From positions 1 to 64,000 of the forward strand of contig NZ_CP034035.1 of the NCBI RefSeq assembly GCF_005484945.1: a stretch of DNA of 64,000 nucleotides, given 5' to 3'. The stretch comes from Brenneria rubrifaciens (GTDB taxonomy: Bacteria > Pseudomonadota > Gammaproteobacteria > Enterobacterales > Enterobacteriaceae). The stretch's first letter is position 1; every line of letters begins with the position of its first letter. A program made the position numbers and the translations under genes. Under the pieces are notes generated by a model. That model ran no database searches. It saw only the letters and a program-made list of their open reading frames with translations, and was not told where the DNA came from. Of this stretch, positions 13,374 through 22,461 are shown one piece after another.

Positions 13374-14270
13374 TTATTTTAATGCCAGATGATGATTTAT
13401 TTTCTCCTTCATTACCTGGGTGATGTGGTTAATTAACTGGCTGCGGGGGATTTGTGGGGGATACACCGCAAAGTACGCCACTTTTATCGCGGGGTGAAAC
13501 GGCTTAACCACAACGGCGGATTTACTGCTCAGTGCGGTGATGAAATCAACCACCCCAATACCGATATTCTTCGAGGCCAATACGCAGCAGTTCGCCATTG
13601 AGGTTTCAATCGGGTTATGTAAATACCCCAAGTGTTTTCTGGTTACCGCGTCGATTTCCGCCCGCAGCGGTGTGGTGCGGCCCGGCAGAATAGCGCGATA
13701 ACGAATCAGGTCGGCGATGGTAATCGCCTCCGCTTCGGTTAGCGGGTGATCTTTGGCGAGCACTGCAACCGCGTCGGCCTCCGCCAGATGTTCCGCTTCC
13801 AAGCCTTTAATACCTATCTGACCAAAAATGAAGCCGATATCGTACTGGTTTTTGGCGATCGCCTCTCTGATGTGACTGGTGCTTTCTATGTCCAGAAATA
13901 AGGAGATATCAGGATATTTAGTGAGAAGAAAGGGAAGCATTTCATCCGAGCAGAGGAATGAGAGCGCTTGAACCGCGGCGATGCGCAGCACGCTGCCTTT
14001 GGCATGGCGAATTTCGTCGGCAATCAGGGCGATGTGATCCAGGCCCAGATAGAGACGCTCTACCTCCCGATACAGTTTCATTGCTTCAGCCCGTGGAATG
14101 AGGCCGCGGCCGTCGCGGTCAAACAGCTTCAGGTTCAGCGCGGCTTCAAAATCCCGGATCAGCCGACTTACCGCGGGTTGGGTAATGTACATCATGTTGG
14201 CGGCTGCCGTGATCCCGCCGGTGAGGATCACTTTATGAAAAGCTTCAACCTGACGGGGGTTGATACGCAT
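13374..14270 (-). CDS. LysR-family transcriptional regulator
   Basis: The 298-residue LTTR has a winged helix-turn-helix at the N-terminus (MRINPRQVEAFHKVILTGG, TQPAVSRLIRDFE at about residues 1-45) and a periplasmic-binding-like effector domain. It is divergent from the substrate-binding gene at 14411 with a 140-nt shared gap, the classic LTTR arrangement, so it likely controls that operon in response to the imported ligand or a breakdown product. The start is ATG 14270, 8 nt after GGAG; a GTG three codons upstream also exists. The opine/nopaline-type LTTRs share the NPRQ-EAF start, but specificity cannot be read from sequence. Confidence 0.87.
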   Translation of the reverse strand: MRINPRQVEAFHKVILTGGITAAANMMYITQPAVSRLIRDFEAALNLKLFDRDGRGLIPRAEAMKLYREVERLYLGLDHIALIADEIRHAKGSVLRIAAVQALSFLCSDEMLPFLLTKYPDISLFLDIESTSHIREAIAKNQYDIGFIFGQIGIKGLEAEHLAEADAVAVLAKDHPLTEAEAITIADLIRYRAILPGRTTPLRAEIDAVTRKHLGYLHNPIETSMANCCVLASKNIGIGVVDFITALSSKSAVVVKPFHPAIKVAYFAVYPPQIPRSQLINHITQVMKEKINHHLALK

Positions 14271-14286
14271 GCTGCTCACTCCAAAA

Positions 14287-14369
14287 CATAATATTTAGTT
14301 ATCAATCTAACACAAAATGCAATTTTTCATTATCCAATATAACGCATAGACTCTGAATCATAATATTTA
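14287..14369. promoter_or_regulatory. LysR/ABC divergent control region with direct repeats
   Basis: The 11-mer CATAATATTTA occurs at 14287-14297 and again at 14359-14369, close to the two divergent start codons. The region is much more AT-rich than the flanking genes. The repeats could be promoter -10 elements or regulator-binding half-sites; sequence alone does not decide. Confidence 0.35.
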
Positions 14370-14410
14370 ATACACTTCATAAATCAGTCATGGAATTGAG
14401 GATTTAATGA

Positions 14411-15961
14411 ATGAAAAAATCAACGTTGGCTTTATTTTTCACTATTTTATTTTCGTTTTCGCCTTTGGTATATAGCGCTAATTTAAATATTGGTTTGTCT
14501 TCATCCACTACGTCGATGGACCCCCAGTTTTATGTGGGAGGGGCAAACAGTGCAATGGCGCGAAATATTTTTGATAGCCTGGTTTCTCAGGATGAAAAAC
14601 AGCAAATTTTCCCTGCGTTGGCGACATCATGGAAGATAATTGATGATAAAACCTGGGAATTTGCATTACGTCCCGGCGTAAAGTTTCACGACGGCAGTGA
14701 TTTCACCGCCAGGGATGTGATTGCCAGCATTAAGCGTATCGCGCTGGCGTCAAAAAACAGTCCCAGTTCGTACGCACCGTACGTCACGGACATTGTCGAG
14801 GTTAAGGAGATCAACCCCTTAACGGTTCGGATTGTCACGAAAGCGCCTGCGCCTTTGTTGCTGAATAACCTGAGCCGGGTGTCTATTCTGCCCGCGCGTC
14901 TCGAAAATGTCCCGACGGAAACGTTGAATAGCGGAAAAGACGTCATTGGCACCGGGCCTTTTAAATTTGTCTCCTGGGTGCCGGACGATCGGGTTGTCCT
15001 CGAACGTAATGAAAATTACTGGGGAGGAAATGCCGAGTGGGACAAGGTGACTATTCGCGTCTTTAAAAACAGTAGCGCCCGAGTAGCCGCCATTTTATCC
15101 GGTGATGTGGACATGATTGAAAACGTTCCAACAGCCGATAGTAGTAATATTAAAAATAATAGTCAGTTACATACGATTTCAACACCAGGGAATCGTATTA
15201 TTTATCTGCATATGGACCAACAACGCGATATATCACCGTTCGCAAAAGGTCCAGACGGCAGAAATCCATTACTAAAAAAAGAAGTTCGTCAGGCGATGTC
15301 GTTAGCACTTAATCGCCAGGCAATCGTCGATCGTGTCATGGATGGGCAGGCTGTTGCTGCCTCCCAGCTTGTGCCGAAGGGGTATTTCGGGTATTCCGCT
15401 TCCATTCCTGCGCCGGTTTACAATCCAGAAAAAGCCAAACAGGAATTGGCGGCGGCGGGATACCCCAACGGCTTTACGCTGACATTCCATGCGTCAAACG
15501 ATCGCTATCCCAATGATTCCAAAATCGCCCAGGCCATCGGCCAGATGTTTACGCGCGTTGGCATCAAGACCGACGTGGTCACCATGCCGGGCAGCGTCTA
15601 TTTTTCTCGGGCTGCCCGTCTCGAATTCAGTTTGATTATGGGCGGTGCGGCGGTTGAAACCGGGGAAGCCTCTGGCGTATTGGGGCCGTTGCTGGAAACT
15701 TTCGGCCCCCATACCGGACAAGGCAACCGCGGCCGTTACTCCAACCCTGCCTTTGATAAAATGCTAAACGAGGCGCGTTCCACGCTGGAAAGTAACAAGC
15801 GTGAGGCGTTGCTGACCGAGGCGATGAACATCGGTATGAGCGATCTGGGGGTCATTCCTGTGATGTTCCTCTCCAACACCTGGGCGATGAAGAAACAGTA
15901 CACCTATGTGGGCCGCTCGGATGCTTACACGCTGCCGTACTTTGTCCGTTCGGCCAGGTAA
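14411..15961 (+). CDS. ABC importer substrate-binding protein, peptide/nickel (SBP_bac_5) family
   Basis: The 516-residue periplasmic protein has a Sec signal peptide (MKKSTLALFFTILFSFSPLVYS) and the family 5 fold: the LATSWKIIDDKTWEFALRPGVKFHDG segment and the DVIGTGPFKF motif are characteristic. It delivers ligand to the two permeases encoded downstream. Relatives bind di-, oligo- or glutathione peptides, but this one lies next to two nucleoside hydrolases, so the ligand may carry a nucleoside. The gene starts after a good GAGGATTT site and is followed 64 nt later by the first hydrolase. No second binding protein is present. Confidence 0.9.
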   Translation: MKKSTLALFFTILFSFSPLVYSANLNIGLSSSTTSMDPQFYVGGANSAMARNIFDSLVSQDEKQQIFPALATSWKIIDDKTWEFALRPGVKFHDGSDFTARDVIASIKRIALASKNSPSSYAPYVTDIVEVKEINPLTVRIVTKAPAPLLLNNLSRVSILPARLENVPTETLNSGKDVIGTGPFKFVSWVPDDRVVLERNENYWGGNAEWDKVTIRVFKNSSARVAAILSGDVDMIENVPTADSSNIKNNSQLHTISTPGNRIIYLHMDQQRDISPFAKGPDGRNPLLKKEVRQAMSLALNRQAIVDRVMDGQAVAASQLVPKGYFGYSASIPAPVYNPEKAKQELAAAGYPNGFTLTFHASNDRYPNDSKIAQAIGQMFTRVGIKTDVVTMPGSVYFSRAARLEFSLIMGGAAVETGEASGVLGPLLETFGPHTGQGNRGRYSNPAFDKMLNEARSTLESNKREALLTEAMNIGMSDLGVIPVMFLSNTWAMKKQYTYVGRSDAYTLPYFVRSAR

Positions 15962-16025
15962 ATGCGGTCGCGCATCGGCGCTGAGCTGAAAAAATAAAGC
16001 GCAGAAAATAAGGAACGTTCGCATC

Positions 16026-16979
16026 ATGCGTGCCGCCGCCATTATTATTGATTGCGATCCGGGTATTGATGACGCGATTGCATTGTTGAGCGCATTCGTC
16101 TCGCCTGAATTGAATATTCTCGGTATCTCTACGGTTTGCGGTAATCAACCGCTGGATCATACGCTGCGTAATGCGCTACAGATTACCGAACTGGGACGGC
16201 GAACCGGGATTTCTGTTTATGCGGGTTGCCACCGCCCGCTCTTCCGCGACCCGATTCACGGTCAATTTCACGGGAAGCGCGGGTTGGGGAACACGCTATT
16301 GCCCGATCCCCAAAAGCAGCCTGAGCCGCAGCATGCGGTGAGTTTTATCATCGGGCAATGTGAAAACGCCATTGCCGCGGGCAAGCCCATTACGCTGTGT
16401 ACGCTGGGACCCTTGACCAACGTGGCGGCGGCATTAACCATGAAACCCATCATTGCCGAAGGTATTGAGCGCATCGTGATGATGGGCGGCGCTTACCGGG
16501 CGTCGGGTAATCGTAGCCTGACGTCAGAGTTCAATATGCTGGCCGATCCCCACGCGGCGCATGTGGTGTTTTCGTCATCCATTGCTATTGTTGATTTACC
16601 GCTGGACGCCACCCATCAGGTGATGCTGACGCCTGAGCGGGTAGCCCGGCTGGTTGCGCGCGCCGGCCGGATTGCGGTCCCGTTGGGGGAGATGATGGCG
16701 TTCTGGGATCGTAATGATATTCGCCGCTACGGTTCCCGCGGCGGGCCGTTGCACGATCCGCTGGTCATTGCCTGGATGCTGGCGCCTGATTGTTTTAAAA
16801 CGGAAAAAGCGCGCGTTTACGTTGAGCATGAAAGTACGCTTTGTATGGGGCAGACCGTCGCCGACTGGTACGGAAAAACCGACCGGCCACCCAATGTGGA
16901 TATCGTAACGGCGGTGGATGCCAAACGGGTATTCGAGCTGTTTTCCGACCTCCTGAGCCGTTATGAAGAAAATGTCTGA
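16026..16979 (+). CDS. Nucleoside hydrolase (IunH family), copy 1
   Basis: The 317-residue enzyme cleaves the N-glycosidic bond of nucleosides to base and ribose. The family calcium-binding motif DCDPGIDDA covers residues 9-17 (Asp9, Asp11, Asp15, Asp16). Further conserved parts are CTLGPLTNVAAAL, EFNMLADPHAA and the catalytic-loop His in PLHDPLVIAW. There is no signal peptide, so it acts in the cytoplasm after import. It overlaps the next hydrolase gene by 17 nt and shares its motifs but is clearly diverged. Substrate preference is unknown; it could also act on modified nucleosides. Confidence 0.9.
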   Translation: MRAAAIIIDCDPGIDDAIALLSAFVSPELNILGISTVCGNQPLDHTLRNALQITELGRRTGISVYAGCHRPLFRDPIHGQFHGKRGLGNTLLPDPQKQPEPQHAVSFIIGQCENAIAAGKPITLCTLGPLTNVAAALTMKPIIAEGIERIVMMGGAYRASGNRSLTSEFNMLADPHAAHVVFSSSIAIVDLPLDATHQVMLTPERVARLVARAGRIAVPLGEMMAFWDRNDIRRYGSRGGPLHDPLVIAWMLAPDCFKTEKARVYVEHESTLCMGQTVADWYGKTDRPPNVDIVTAVDAKRVFELFSDLLSRYEENV

Positions 16980-17937
16980 TAGGGTTCGACAGCGCATAGT
17001 TATTGATACCGATCCCGGCGTGGACGATGCGATTGCCATCTGGCTGGCAATCGCATCGCCAGCGTTGGATATTCTTGGCGTCACCACGGTGGCGGGCAAC
17101 GTGCCCCTTGACGCCACGCTGGTAAATGCGTGTAAGGTGGTGGCGCTCACCGGTAGAACCGATGTGCCGGTTTACGGCGGGGCGTCGGGACCGCTGGTGC
17201 GCGATCAGGTTTATGGCAAATACGCCCATATTGGCGCTTTTTCCGCCGATCTGGTGCCGGAAACATCACGCCTGCCAGAGCGGGAACACGCCGTCGATTT
17301 CATTGTCCGCACGGCGCGTCAGGCGGCGGCGAATAACGACCCCATTACGCTGTGCGCGCTAGGGCCGCTGACCAATCTGGCGCTGGCTTTGCGTCACCAT
17401 TCTGATGTCGCTCGCGGAATCAAACAGGTTGTGAGCATGGCGGGCGCGTTTACCGCGCTCGGCAACCGCGTTCCCTGGGCCGACTTTAACGTGTATGCCG
17501 ATCCCCATGCGGCCGAAATCGTGTTTTCCTCTGGCGTACCGGTGGTGATCATGCCGCTGGATGTGACCTTTCAGGCGCTGATTCAGCCCGTACAGATTGA
17601 TGATATTGAACGTCGCGGCGGCGCGCCGGGGATAGCGATGGCAGCCCTGCTGCGTGCGTTTGACCGCAATGATGTTGCCCGCCTGGGGCGCGAAGGCAGC
17701 CCCATTCACGATGCCGCCGTTGTCGCGTGGTTACTTAAACCTGAGCTGTTTACCGGCACGTCGGCCTATGTAGGCGTAGAGGTTTCTGGCCGGACGCCGG
17801 GTTATGTTTTTGCCGATTTTTATCACAAGCTCGGTAAGCCTGCGAATGCGCTGATCGTGCGCAGCATTGATGAACAAGGGTTTTTGTCTTTGCTGGCCGA
17901 CCTATTGAGCCGATACGGTTCGGCGTCGCGCGGATGA
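16963..17937 (+). CDS. Nucleoside hydrolase (IunH family), copy 2
   Basis: The 324-residue protein has the DTDPGVDDA metal motif at residues 15-23, CALGPLTNLALAL, DFNVYADPHAA and the PIHDAAVVAW histidine loop. It is a paralogue of the preceding gene, likely with different base or sugar specificity. The ATG at 16963 lies inside the 3' end of copy 1; a second in-frame ATG at 16972 is also possible. Its stop overlaps the permease start by 4 nt. Two hydrolases inside one transporter operon is unusual and points to full use of a nucleoside-bearing substrate. Confidence 0.9.
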   Translation: MKKMSDRVRQRIVIDTDPGVDDAIAIWLAIASPALDILGVTTVAGNVPLDATLVNACKVVALTGRTDVPVYGGASGPLVRDQVYGKYAHIGAFSADLVPETSRLPEREHAVDFIVRTARQAAANNDPITLCALGPLTNLALALRHHSDVARGIKQVVSMAGAFTALGNRVPWADFNVYADPHAAEIVFSSGVPVVIMPLDVTFQALIQPVQIDDIERRGGAPGIAMAALLRAFDRNDVARLGREGSPIHDAAVVAWLLKPELFTGTSAYVGVEVSGRTPGYVFADFYHKLGKPANALIVRSIDEQGFLSLLADLLSRYGSASRG

Positions 17938-18911
17938 TTACCTACCTGCTGGGCCGGCTGGGGCAGACGCTCCTGACATTAGTCGTCATGTCCGTGCTGG
18001 TGTTTGTCGGGGTGTACCTGGTCGGCAACCCGGTGGATATGTTGCTGGGGGCAACGGCGACGCCGGCGGAAAGGCTGGCGGTCATCCAGTCATTCGGGTT
18101 GGACAAACCGGTCTGGGAGCAGTACGGGCTGTTTGTACTGAATGCCGTGCAAGGCGACATGGGAAAATCGTTTATTTTTAACCAGCCCGCTCTGACGCTA
18201 ATATTTCAGCGAATGCCCGCCACGTTGGAGCTGGCGATGACGGCCTTCGTCATCGCGCTGGTCATCGGCATTCCGCTGGGAATTTACGCCGGACTCAGGC
18301 CGGACGGTGTGGCGTCGAAGTCGATCATGGGCTTTTCCATTCTGGGGTTCAGCCTGCCGACATTCTGGATCGGGCTGGTGATGGTCATGCTGTTCAGCGT
18401 CAAACTGGGTTGGCTCCCGGCTTCCGGCCGCGGACAGACCGGTGAGCTATTCGGCGTTCCCTTCAGCTTACTGACTCTGGATGGGCTGGAACATCTGATC
18501 TTGCCGGCCTTCAACCTGGCGCTGTTCAAAATCTCACTGGTAATCCGCCTGATGCGGGCCGGGGTGATGGAGTGTCTGCAACAGGATTATGTGCAGTTTG
18601 CCCGGGCCAAAGGGCTTTCGGAAACCCGCATTGTCCTGGTGCATGTCTTGCGCAACACCCTGATCCCGCTGATTACGGTGATCGGTCTGGAGTTGGGGTC
18701 GCTCATCGCCTTTGCCGTGGTGACGGAAACCATTTATGCCTGGCCCGGCATGGGCAAGCTGATTATTGACGCCATTGCGGTGCTGGATCGCCCCGTCATT
18801 CTGGCCTACCTGATGATTACGGTGGTGATGTTCAGCGTGATTAACCTGATTGTCGACCTGCTGTACGTACTGGTTGATCCGCGCGTCCGGCTGGGAGGGA
18901 ATCACGGATGA
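17934..18911 (+). CDS. ABC importer permease, DppB-like
   Basis: The 325-residue inner-membrane protein has the DppB/OppB architecture: an N-terminal helix (LLGRLGQTLLTLVVMSVLVF), a periplasmic loop, and five more helices. The EAA-type coupling loop is seen in DYVQFARAKGLSETRIVLVHVLRNTL. The ATGA overlap with the second nucleoside hydrolase and with the next permease shows translational coupling through the operon. Confidence 0.92.
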   Translation: MITYLLGRLGQTLLTLVVMSVLVFVGVYLVGNPVDMLLGATATPAERLAVIQSFGLDKPVWEQYGLFVLNAVQGDMGKSFIFNQPALTLIFQRMPATLELAMTAFVIALVIGIPLGIYAGLRPDGVASKSIMGFSILGFSLPTFWIGLVMVMLFSVKLGWLPASGRGQTGELFGVPFSLLTLDGLEHLILPAFNLALFKISLVIRLMRAGVMECLQQDYVQFARAKGLSETRIVLVHVLRNTLIPLITVIGLELGSLIAFAVVTETIYAWPGMGKLIIDAIAVLDRPVILAYLMITVVMFSVINLIVDLLYVLVDPRVRLGGNHG

Positions 18912-19819
18912 CTGCGAACACAGTGCATCAGCGCTCGGCAGCATCTGAGAAAATCCCGCCGGCGTTTACCCGGGTATTGTTCGCGTTACTTAAAGACCGG
19001 CTGGCGCTGTGCGGCCTGATCCTGCTAGGGATTCTGACGCTGCTGGCATTGCTGGCGCCATTGATTTCACCGCAAAACCCCTATGATCTGATGCAGTTGG
19101 ACATCATGGAGGGGCGGCTGGCGCCGGGGAGTCTCAGTTTGAACGGAATGCGCTATTGGTTGGGAACGGACGATCAGGGGCGCGACTTATTCAGCGCCAT
19201 TCTCTACGGCACGCGCATCAGTTTGCTGGTCGGTTTTACCAGCGCGGTACTGGCGTTGCTGATTGGCGCCTCGCTGGGGCTTATCAGCGCCTATGCCGGC
19301 GGAAAAACGGATGCGCTGATCATGCGGGTTGTCGATATTCAGCTCAGCTTTCCGCCTATCCTAATCGCGCTGATCCTGTTGGCCGTGCTGGGACAGGGCG
19401 TCGATAAAATCATTCTTGCGCTGGTGGTGACGCAATGGGCTTATTACGCGCGGACTATCCGCGGTTCGGCGCTGGTCGAACGGCGCCGGAGCTATGTGGA
19501 TGCGGCCCGCAGTATGGCGTTATCCAACCGCCGGATTCTGTTTCGTCATATTTTACCGAACTGTCTGGCGCCGCTGATTGTGGTCGCGACGATGCGGTTG
19601 GCCTACGCCATTATGCTGGAGGCGACGCTCTCCTTTCTCGGCATTGGGTTGCCGGTAACGGAGCCGTCTTTGGGGCTGCTGATTTCCAATGGTTTTGAAT
19701 ACCTGATGTCGGGCGATTACTGGATCAGTTTCTTCCCAGGGCTGACGCTGTTGCTGCTGATTGTGGCGATCAATTTGGTAGGGGACGCGCTGCGCGATAT
19801 CCTCAATCCAAGGAATTAA
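18908..19819 (+). CDS. ABC importer permease, DppC-like
   Basis: The 303-residue second membrane subunit has the DppC/OppC pattern with a long first periplasmic loop containing the GTDDQGRDLFSAILYGTRISL motif and the EAA loop SYVDAARSMALSNRRILFRHILPN. It starts inside the end of the preceding gene (4-nt overlap) and is followed 9 nt later by the fused ATPase gene. Confidence 0.92.
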   Translation: MTANTVHQRSAASEKIPPAFTRVLFALLKDRLALCGLILLGILTLLALLAPLISPQNPYDLMQLDIMEGRLAPGSLSLNGMRYWLGTDDQGRDLFSAILYGTRISLLVGFTSAVLALLIGASLGLISAYAGGKTDALIMRVVDIQLSFPPILIALILLAVLGQGVDKIILALVVTQWAYYARTIRGSALVERRRSYVDAARSMALSNRRILFRHILPNCLAPLIVVATMRLAYAIMLEATLSFLGIGLPVTEPSLGLLISNGFEYLMSGDYWISFFPGLTLLLLIVAINLVGDALRDILNPRN

Positions 19820-19828
19820 GGGAAAAAC

Positions 19829-21628
19829 ATGACGTCGCCCATTATGTCCGTATCACATTTGACCACCGCGTTTAAGGTAAACGGCGCGTGGCTTGATGTG
19901 GTACGCGATCTCTCCTTTACCATTGGCGAAAAAGAGACGGTCGCCGTGGTGGGGGAATCTGGTTCCGGGAAAAGCGTGATGGCGAAATCCATCATGCGGT
20001 TGCTGCCCGCGGCGCAGAGTCGGGTCAGTGGCGAGATTCATTTCAGCGGCGCGGAACTGCTCTCGCTATCATCCAGAGAGATGCAGGCTATCCGGGGCAA
20101 TCGTATCGGAATGATTTTCCAGGAGCCCATGACCAGCCTGAATCCGGTATTGCCGATTGGCTATCAGATTACCGAAGTCCTGCGTCGGCATCGGGGAATG
20201 AATAAAGCCGAAGCAAGGGCCGAGGCCGTTTGTCTGCTGGAAAAAGTGCGTATTCCCGGCGCAAAATCGCGGTTAAACGAGTACCCGCAGAGCTTCTCCG
20301 GCGGCATGCGTCAGCGGGTGGTAATCGCCATAGCGCTGGCGTGCCATCCGCAACTGCTGATTGCGGATGAACCCACTACCGCGCTGGATGTCACCATTCA
20401 GGCGCAGATACTGACCCTGATCAAAACCCTTCAGGAAGAAGAGGGGATGTCGGTGCTGTTTATTACTCATGACATGGGCGTGGTGGCGGAAGTTTCGGAC
20501 CGAACGCTGGTGATGTATCAGGGCGAGATGGTTGAAAACGCGACGACCCGGGAAATTTTTCATCATCCCCGGAACGCTTATACCCGCCTGTTGCTGTCCG
20601 CGGTGCCGAAATTGGGATCGATGTCGGGCACCGATCGGCCACAGCGCTTTCCGCTTATCGATCTCCAAACCGGCATACCCCAGCCAATACCGGAGACGGT
20701 CAATACTCTTTCTGGTGATAAACCGATATTGGAAGTGAAAAATCTCGTCACCCGGTTTGATATCCGGGCCGGTTTTTTCCGCCGATTGTCCGGGCGGATA
20801 CATGCGGTGGAAAATGTCTCCTTTGATGTGTGGTCTGGTGAGACGCTTGCGTTGGTGGGCGAGTCGGGCTGTGGGAAATCCACGACGGGCCGATCAATCA
20901 TTCGTCTGGCCGAGGCCACCAGCGGCGAAATTCTCCTGCAAGGACAGAATATCCTTACGGCGGATAAACATGACTTGTCAGATCGGCGGCGCCAGATTCA
21001 GATGGTGTTTCAAGACCCCTATGAGAGCCTGAACCCGAGAATGCGGGTGGGTGAGGCCATCGCCGAGCCGATGCTGTTACATGGGCTGGTCACGGACAAA
21101 GACGTTCAGGCGCGGGTGCGGGCGCTGCTGGAACAGGTGGGGTTACCGGTCTGGATGGCCGATCGTTTTCCGCACCAGTTTTCCGGCGGGCAACGCCAGC
21201 GAGTGTGTATTGCCAGAGCGCTGGCGCTGGAGCCAAAAGTCATCATTGCGGACGAGTCGGTGTCGGCGCTGGATGTCTCTGTCAAGGCGCAGGTGATCAA
21301 CCTGATGCTGGATCTACAGCAGAAGTTAGGGCTCGCCTTCCTGTTTATTTCCCATGATATGGCGGTAGTGGAGCGCATCAGCCACCGTGTGGCGGTGATG
21401 TATCTGGGTGAAATCGTTGAGATTGGGCCTCGGAGCGCTATCTTTGAAAATCCGCAGCATGACTATACCCGTCGTTTGATCTCGGCGGTGCCGATCCCCG
21501 ATCCCGACACCAGACCTGTTCGCGCCATCCTGAGCGATGAACTGAAAAACCCGATGAGATCGCCTGACTTTACCCATCCTGAGCGCCGCTACCGTGAAGT
21601 CTCCCCCGGCCATTGGGTGCAGGCCTGA
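19829..21628 (+). CDS. Fused double ATPase of a peptide-type ABC importer (DppD-DppF fusion)
   Basis: The 599-residue protein holds two complete nucleotide-binding domains in one chain, as in GsiA and YejF. Walker A motifs are GESGSGKS at about 42-49 and GESGCGKS at about 344-351. Both halves have ABC signatures (SFSGGMRQRV and FSGGQRQRV) and Walker B ([24 protein letters not shown]). Each half ends with the oligopeptide/dipeptide-type C-terminal extension, the second with DTRPVRAILSDELKNP. It energises the two permeases encoded upstream and closes the operon. Confidence 0.94.
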   Translation: MTSPIMSVSHLTTAFKVNGAWLDVVRDLSFTIGEKETVAVVGESGSGKSVMAKSIMRLLPAAQSRVSGEIHFSGAELLSLSSREMQAIRGNRIGMIFQEPMTSLNPVLPIGYQITEVLRRHRGMNKAEARAEAVCLLEKVRIPGAKSRLNEYPQSFSGGMRQRVVIAIALACHPQLLIADEPTTALDVTIQAQILTLIKTLQEEEGMSVLFITHDMGVVAEVSDRTLVMYQGEMVENATTREIFHHPRNAYTRLLLSAVPKLGSMSGTDRPQRFPLIDLQTGIPQPIPETVNTLSGDKPILEVKNLVTRFDIRAGFFRRLSGRIHAVENVSFDVWSGETLALVGESGCGKSTTGRSIIRLAEATSGEILLQGQNILTADKHDLSDRRRQIQMVFQDPYESLNPRMRVGEAIAEPMLLHGLVTDKDVQARVRALLEQVGLPVWMADRFPHQFSGGQRQRVCIARALALEPKVIIADESVSALDVSVKAQVINLMLDLQQKLGLAFLFISHDMAVVERISHRVAVMYLGEIVEIGPRSAIFENPQHDYTRRLISAVPIPDPDTRPVRAILSDELKNPMRSPDFTHPERRYREVSPGHWVQA

Positions 21629-21648
21629 GAGTGATTGCCGGAAAGAAT

Positions 21649-21687
21649 AAAAAAAACCGGTTTGTCCTGATGAGGAGACAAACCGGG
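21649..21687 (-). terminator. Intrinsic terminator of the YhcN/BhsA-like gene
   Basis: Read on the minus strand, the stem CCGGTTTGTC / GACAAACCGG with a 10-nt loop is followed by a run of eight T. It lies 28 nt after the stop of the small gene at 21715 and may also stop the converging ABC operon. Confidence 0.85.
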
Positions 21688-21714
21688 AGAGAGTAATAAT
21701 GGTAAAGGCGGGAA

Positions 21715-21975
21715 TTAGTTATAGATTACCGCCGTACCACGCAGCATGTCGTTACCGGTCGCGGAGGTGATGGTATAAGCTTGCGCACCGGCTTTTTCCG
21801 CTTTTTTCGCCAACTGTGATTGCAGAGAACCCAGGTCCTTAGCACCCATGACGGAGATAACCCCCACTTTCTGATGCTGTAGGGCTTGCTGCGGATTGAT
21901 ATGCTCAGCGGCGAAAGAACCGAAAGAAACGGTAGCAAGTACGACTGCGGCGGCGATGGTTTTTACGTTTTTCAT
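21715..21975 (-). CDS. YhcN/BhsA-family (DUF1471) small secreted stress protein
   Basis: The 86-residue protein has a Sec signal peptide (MKNVKTIAAAVVLATVSFGSFA) and a compact DUF1471 domain ending LRGTAVIYN, the hallmark of YhcN, BhsA and McbA. These periplasmic or outer-membrane proteins respond to stress and influence biofilm. It is closest to BhsA-type members by eye (MKNVKT start, KVGVISVMGAKDLGSL). A second ATG one codon upstream is possible. It is a single gene with its own terminator. Confidence 0.88.
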   Translation of the reverse strand: MKNVKTIAAAVVLATVSFGSFAAEHINPQQALQHQKVGVISVMGAKDLGSLQSQLAKKAEKAGAQAYTITSATGNDMLRGTAVIYN

Positions 21976-22461
21976 CATGTCTTTTCCTATCTTGATTTAT
22001 GAAGTGAAAGGTTGTTTCCTTTCGATGTCAATAATGTTACGCCGATGCTAATGGATTAAAAAACGGATGTTATTGAGCGTGTTGTTCTATTTTTTTGAAC
22101 AAAAAGGCTTAAATTGCTATGGTTTTTGTGTCGTTAAAACAATATCTTATAGGTAAAACTGAATTTTATTTACAAGATGCTGACCAATACTGATTTAGCA
22201 GAGTGATGATTTGATTGATGAATTAAAAATAACGTTTAATGCTGCTGGTAATCCTTTTTCCAACATTAATATCTAGTTATTTGATGCAGTTGGCTGGTTT
22301 GTGATGTCAGATCTTAAGGATCTTCCTCCAACGAACTGATAAGAGAGGGGGTTGATATGTTTAGCCGTAAAACTGAGGTGATCCACCGGGCTGAGACAGG
22401 CGCTCACGCTGATACTGATATTCAATCCTCCTGGGCAGGAGCTGCACTCGTTACGCCTGGC
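21976..22461. other. AT-rich gap between the DUF1471 gene and yidQ
   Basis: About 485 nt. The part near the DUF1471 gene is strongly AT-rich and should hold its promoter. The only coding candidate is a 48-codon reading frame at 22357-22503 (+ strand) with a good ribosome-binding site (AGAGAGGGGG). It runs into the 3' end of yidQ and matches no family I recognise, so it is not called a gene. No RNA gene is recognised. Confidence 0.5.

Noticed and set aside
13229..13423. 64-codon frame between yidA and the LysR gene
   Set aside because: No ribosome site, no motif, and it overlaps the LysR 3' end.
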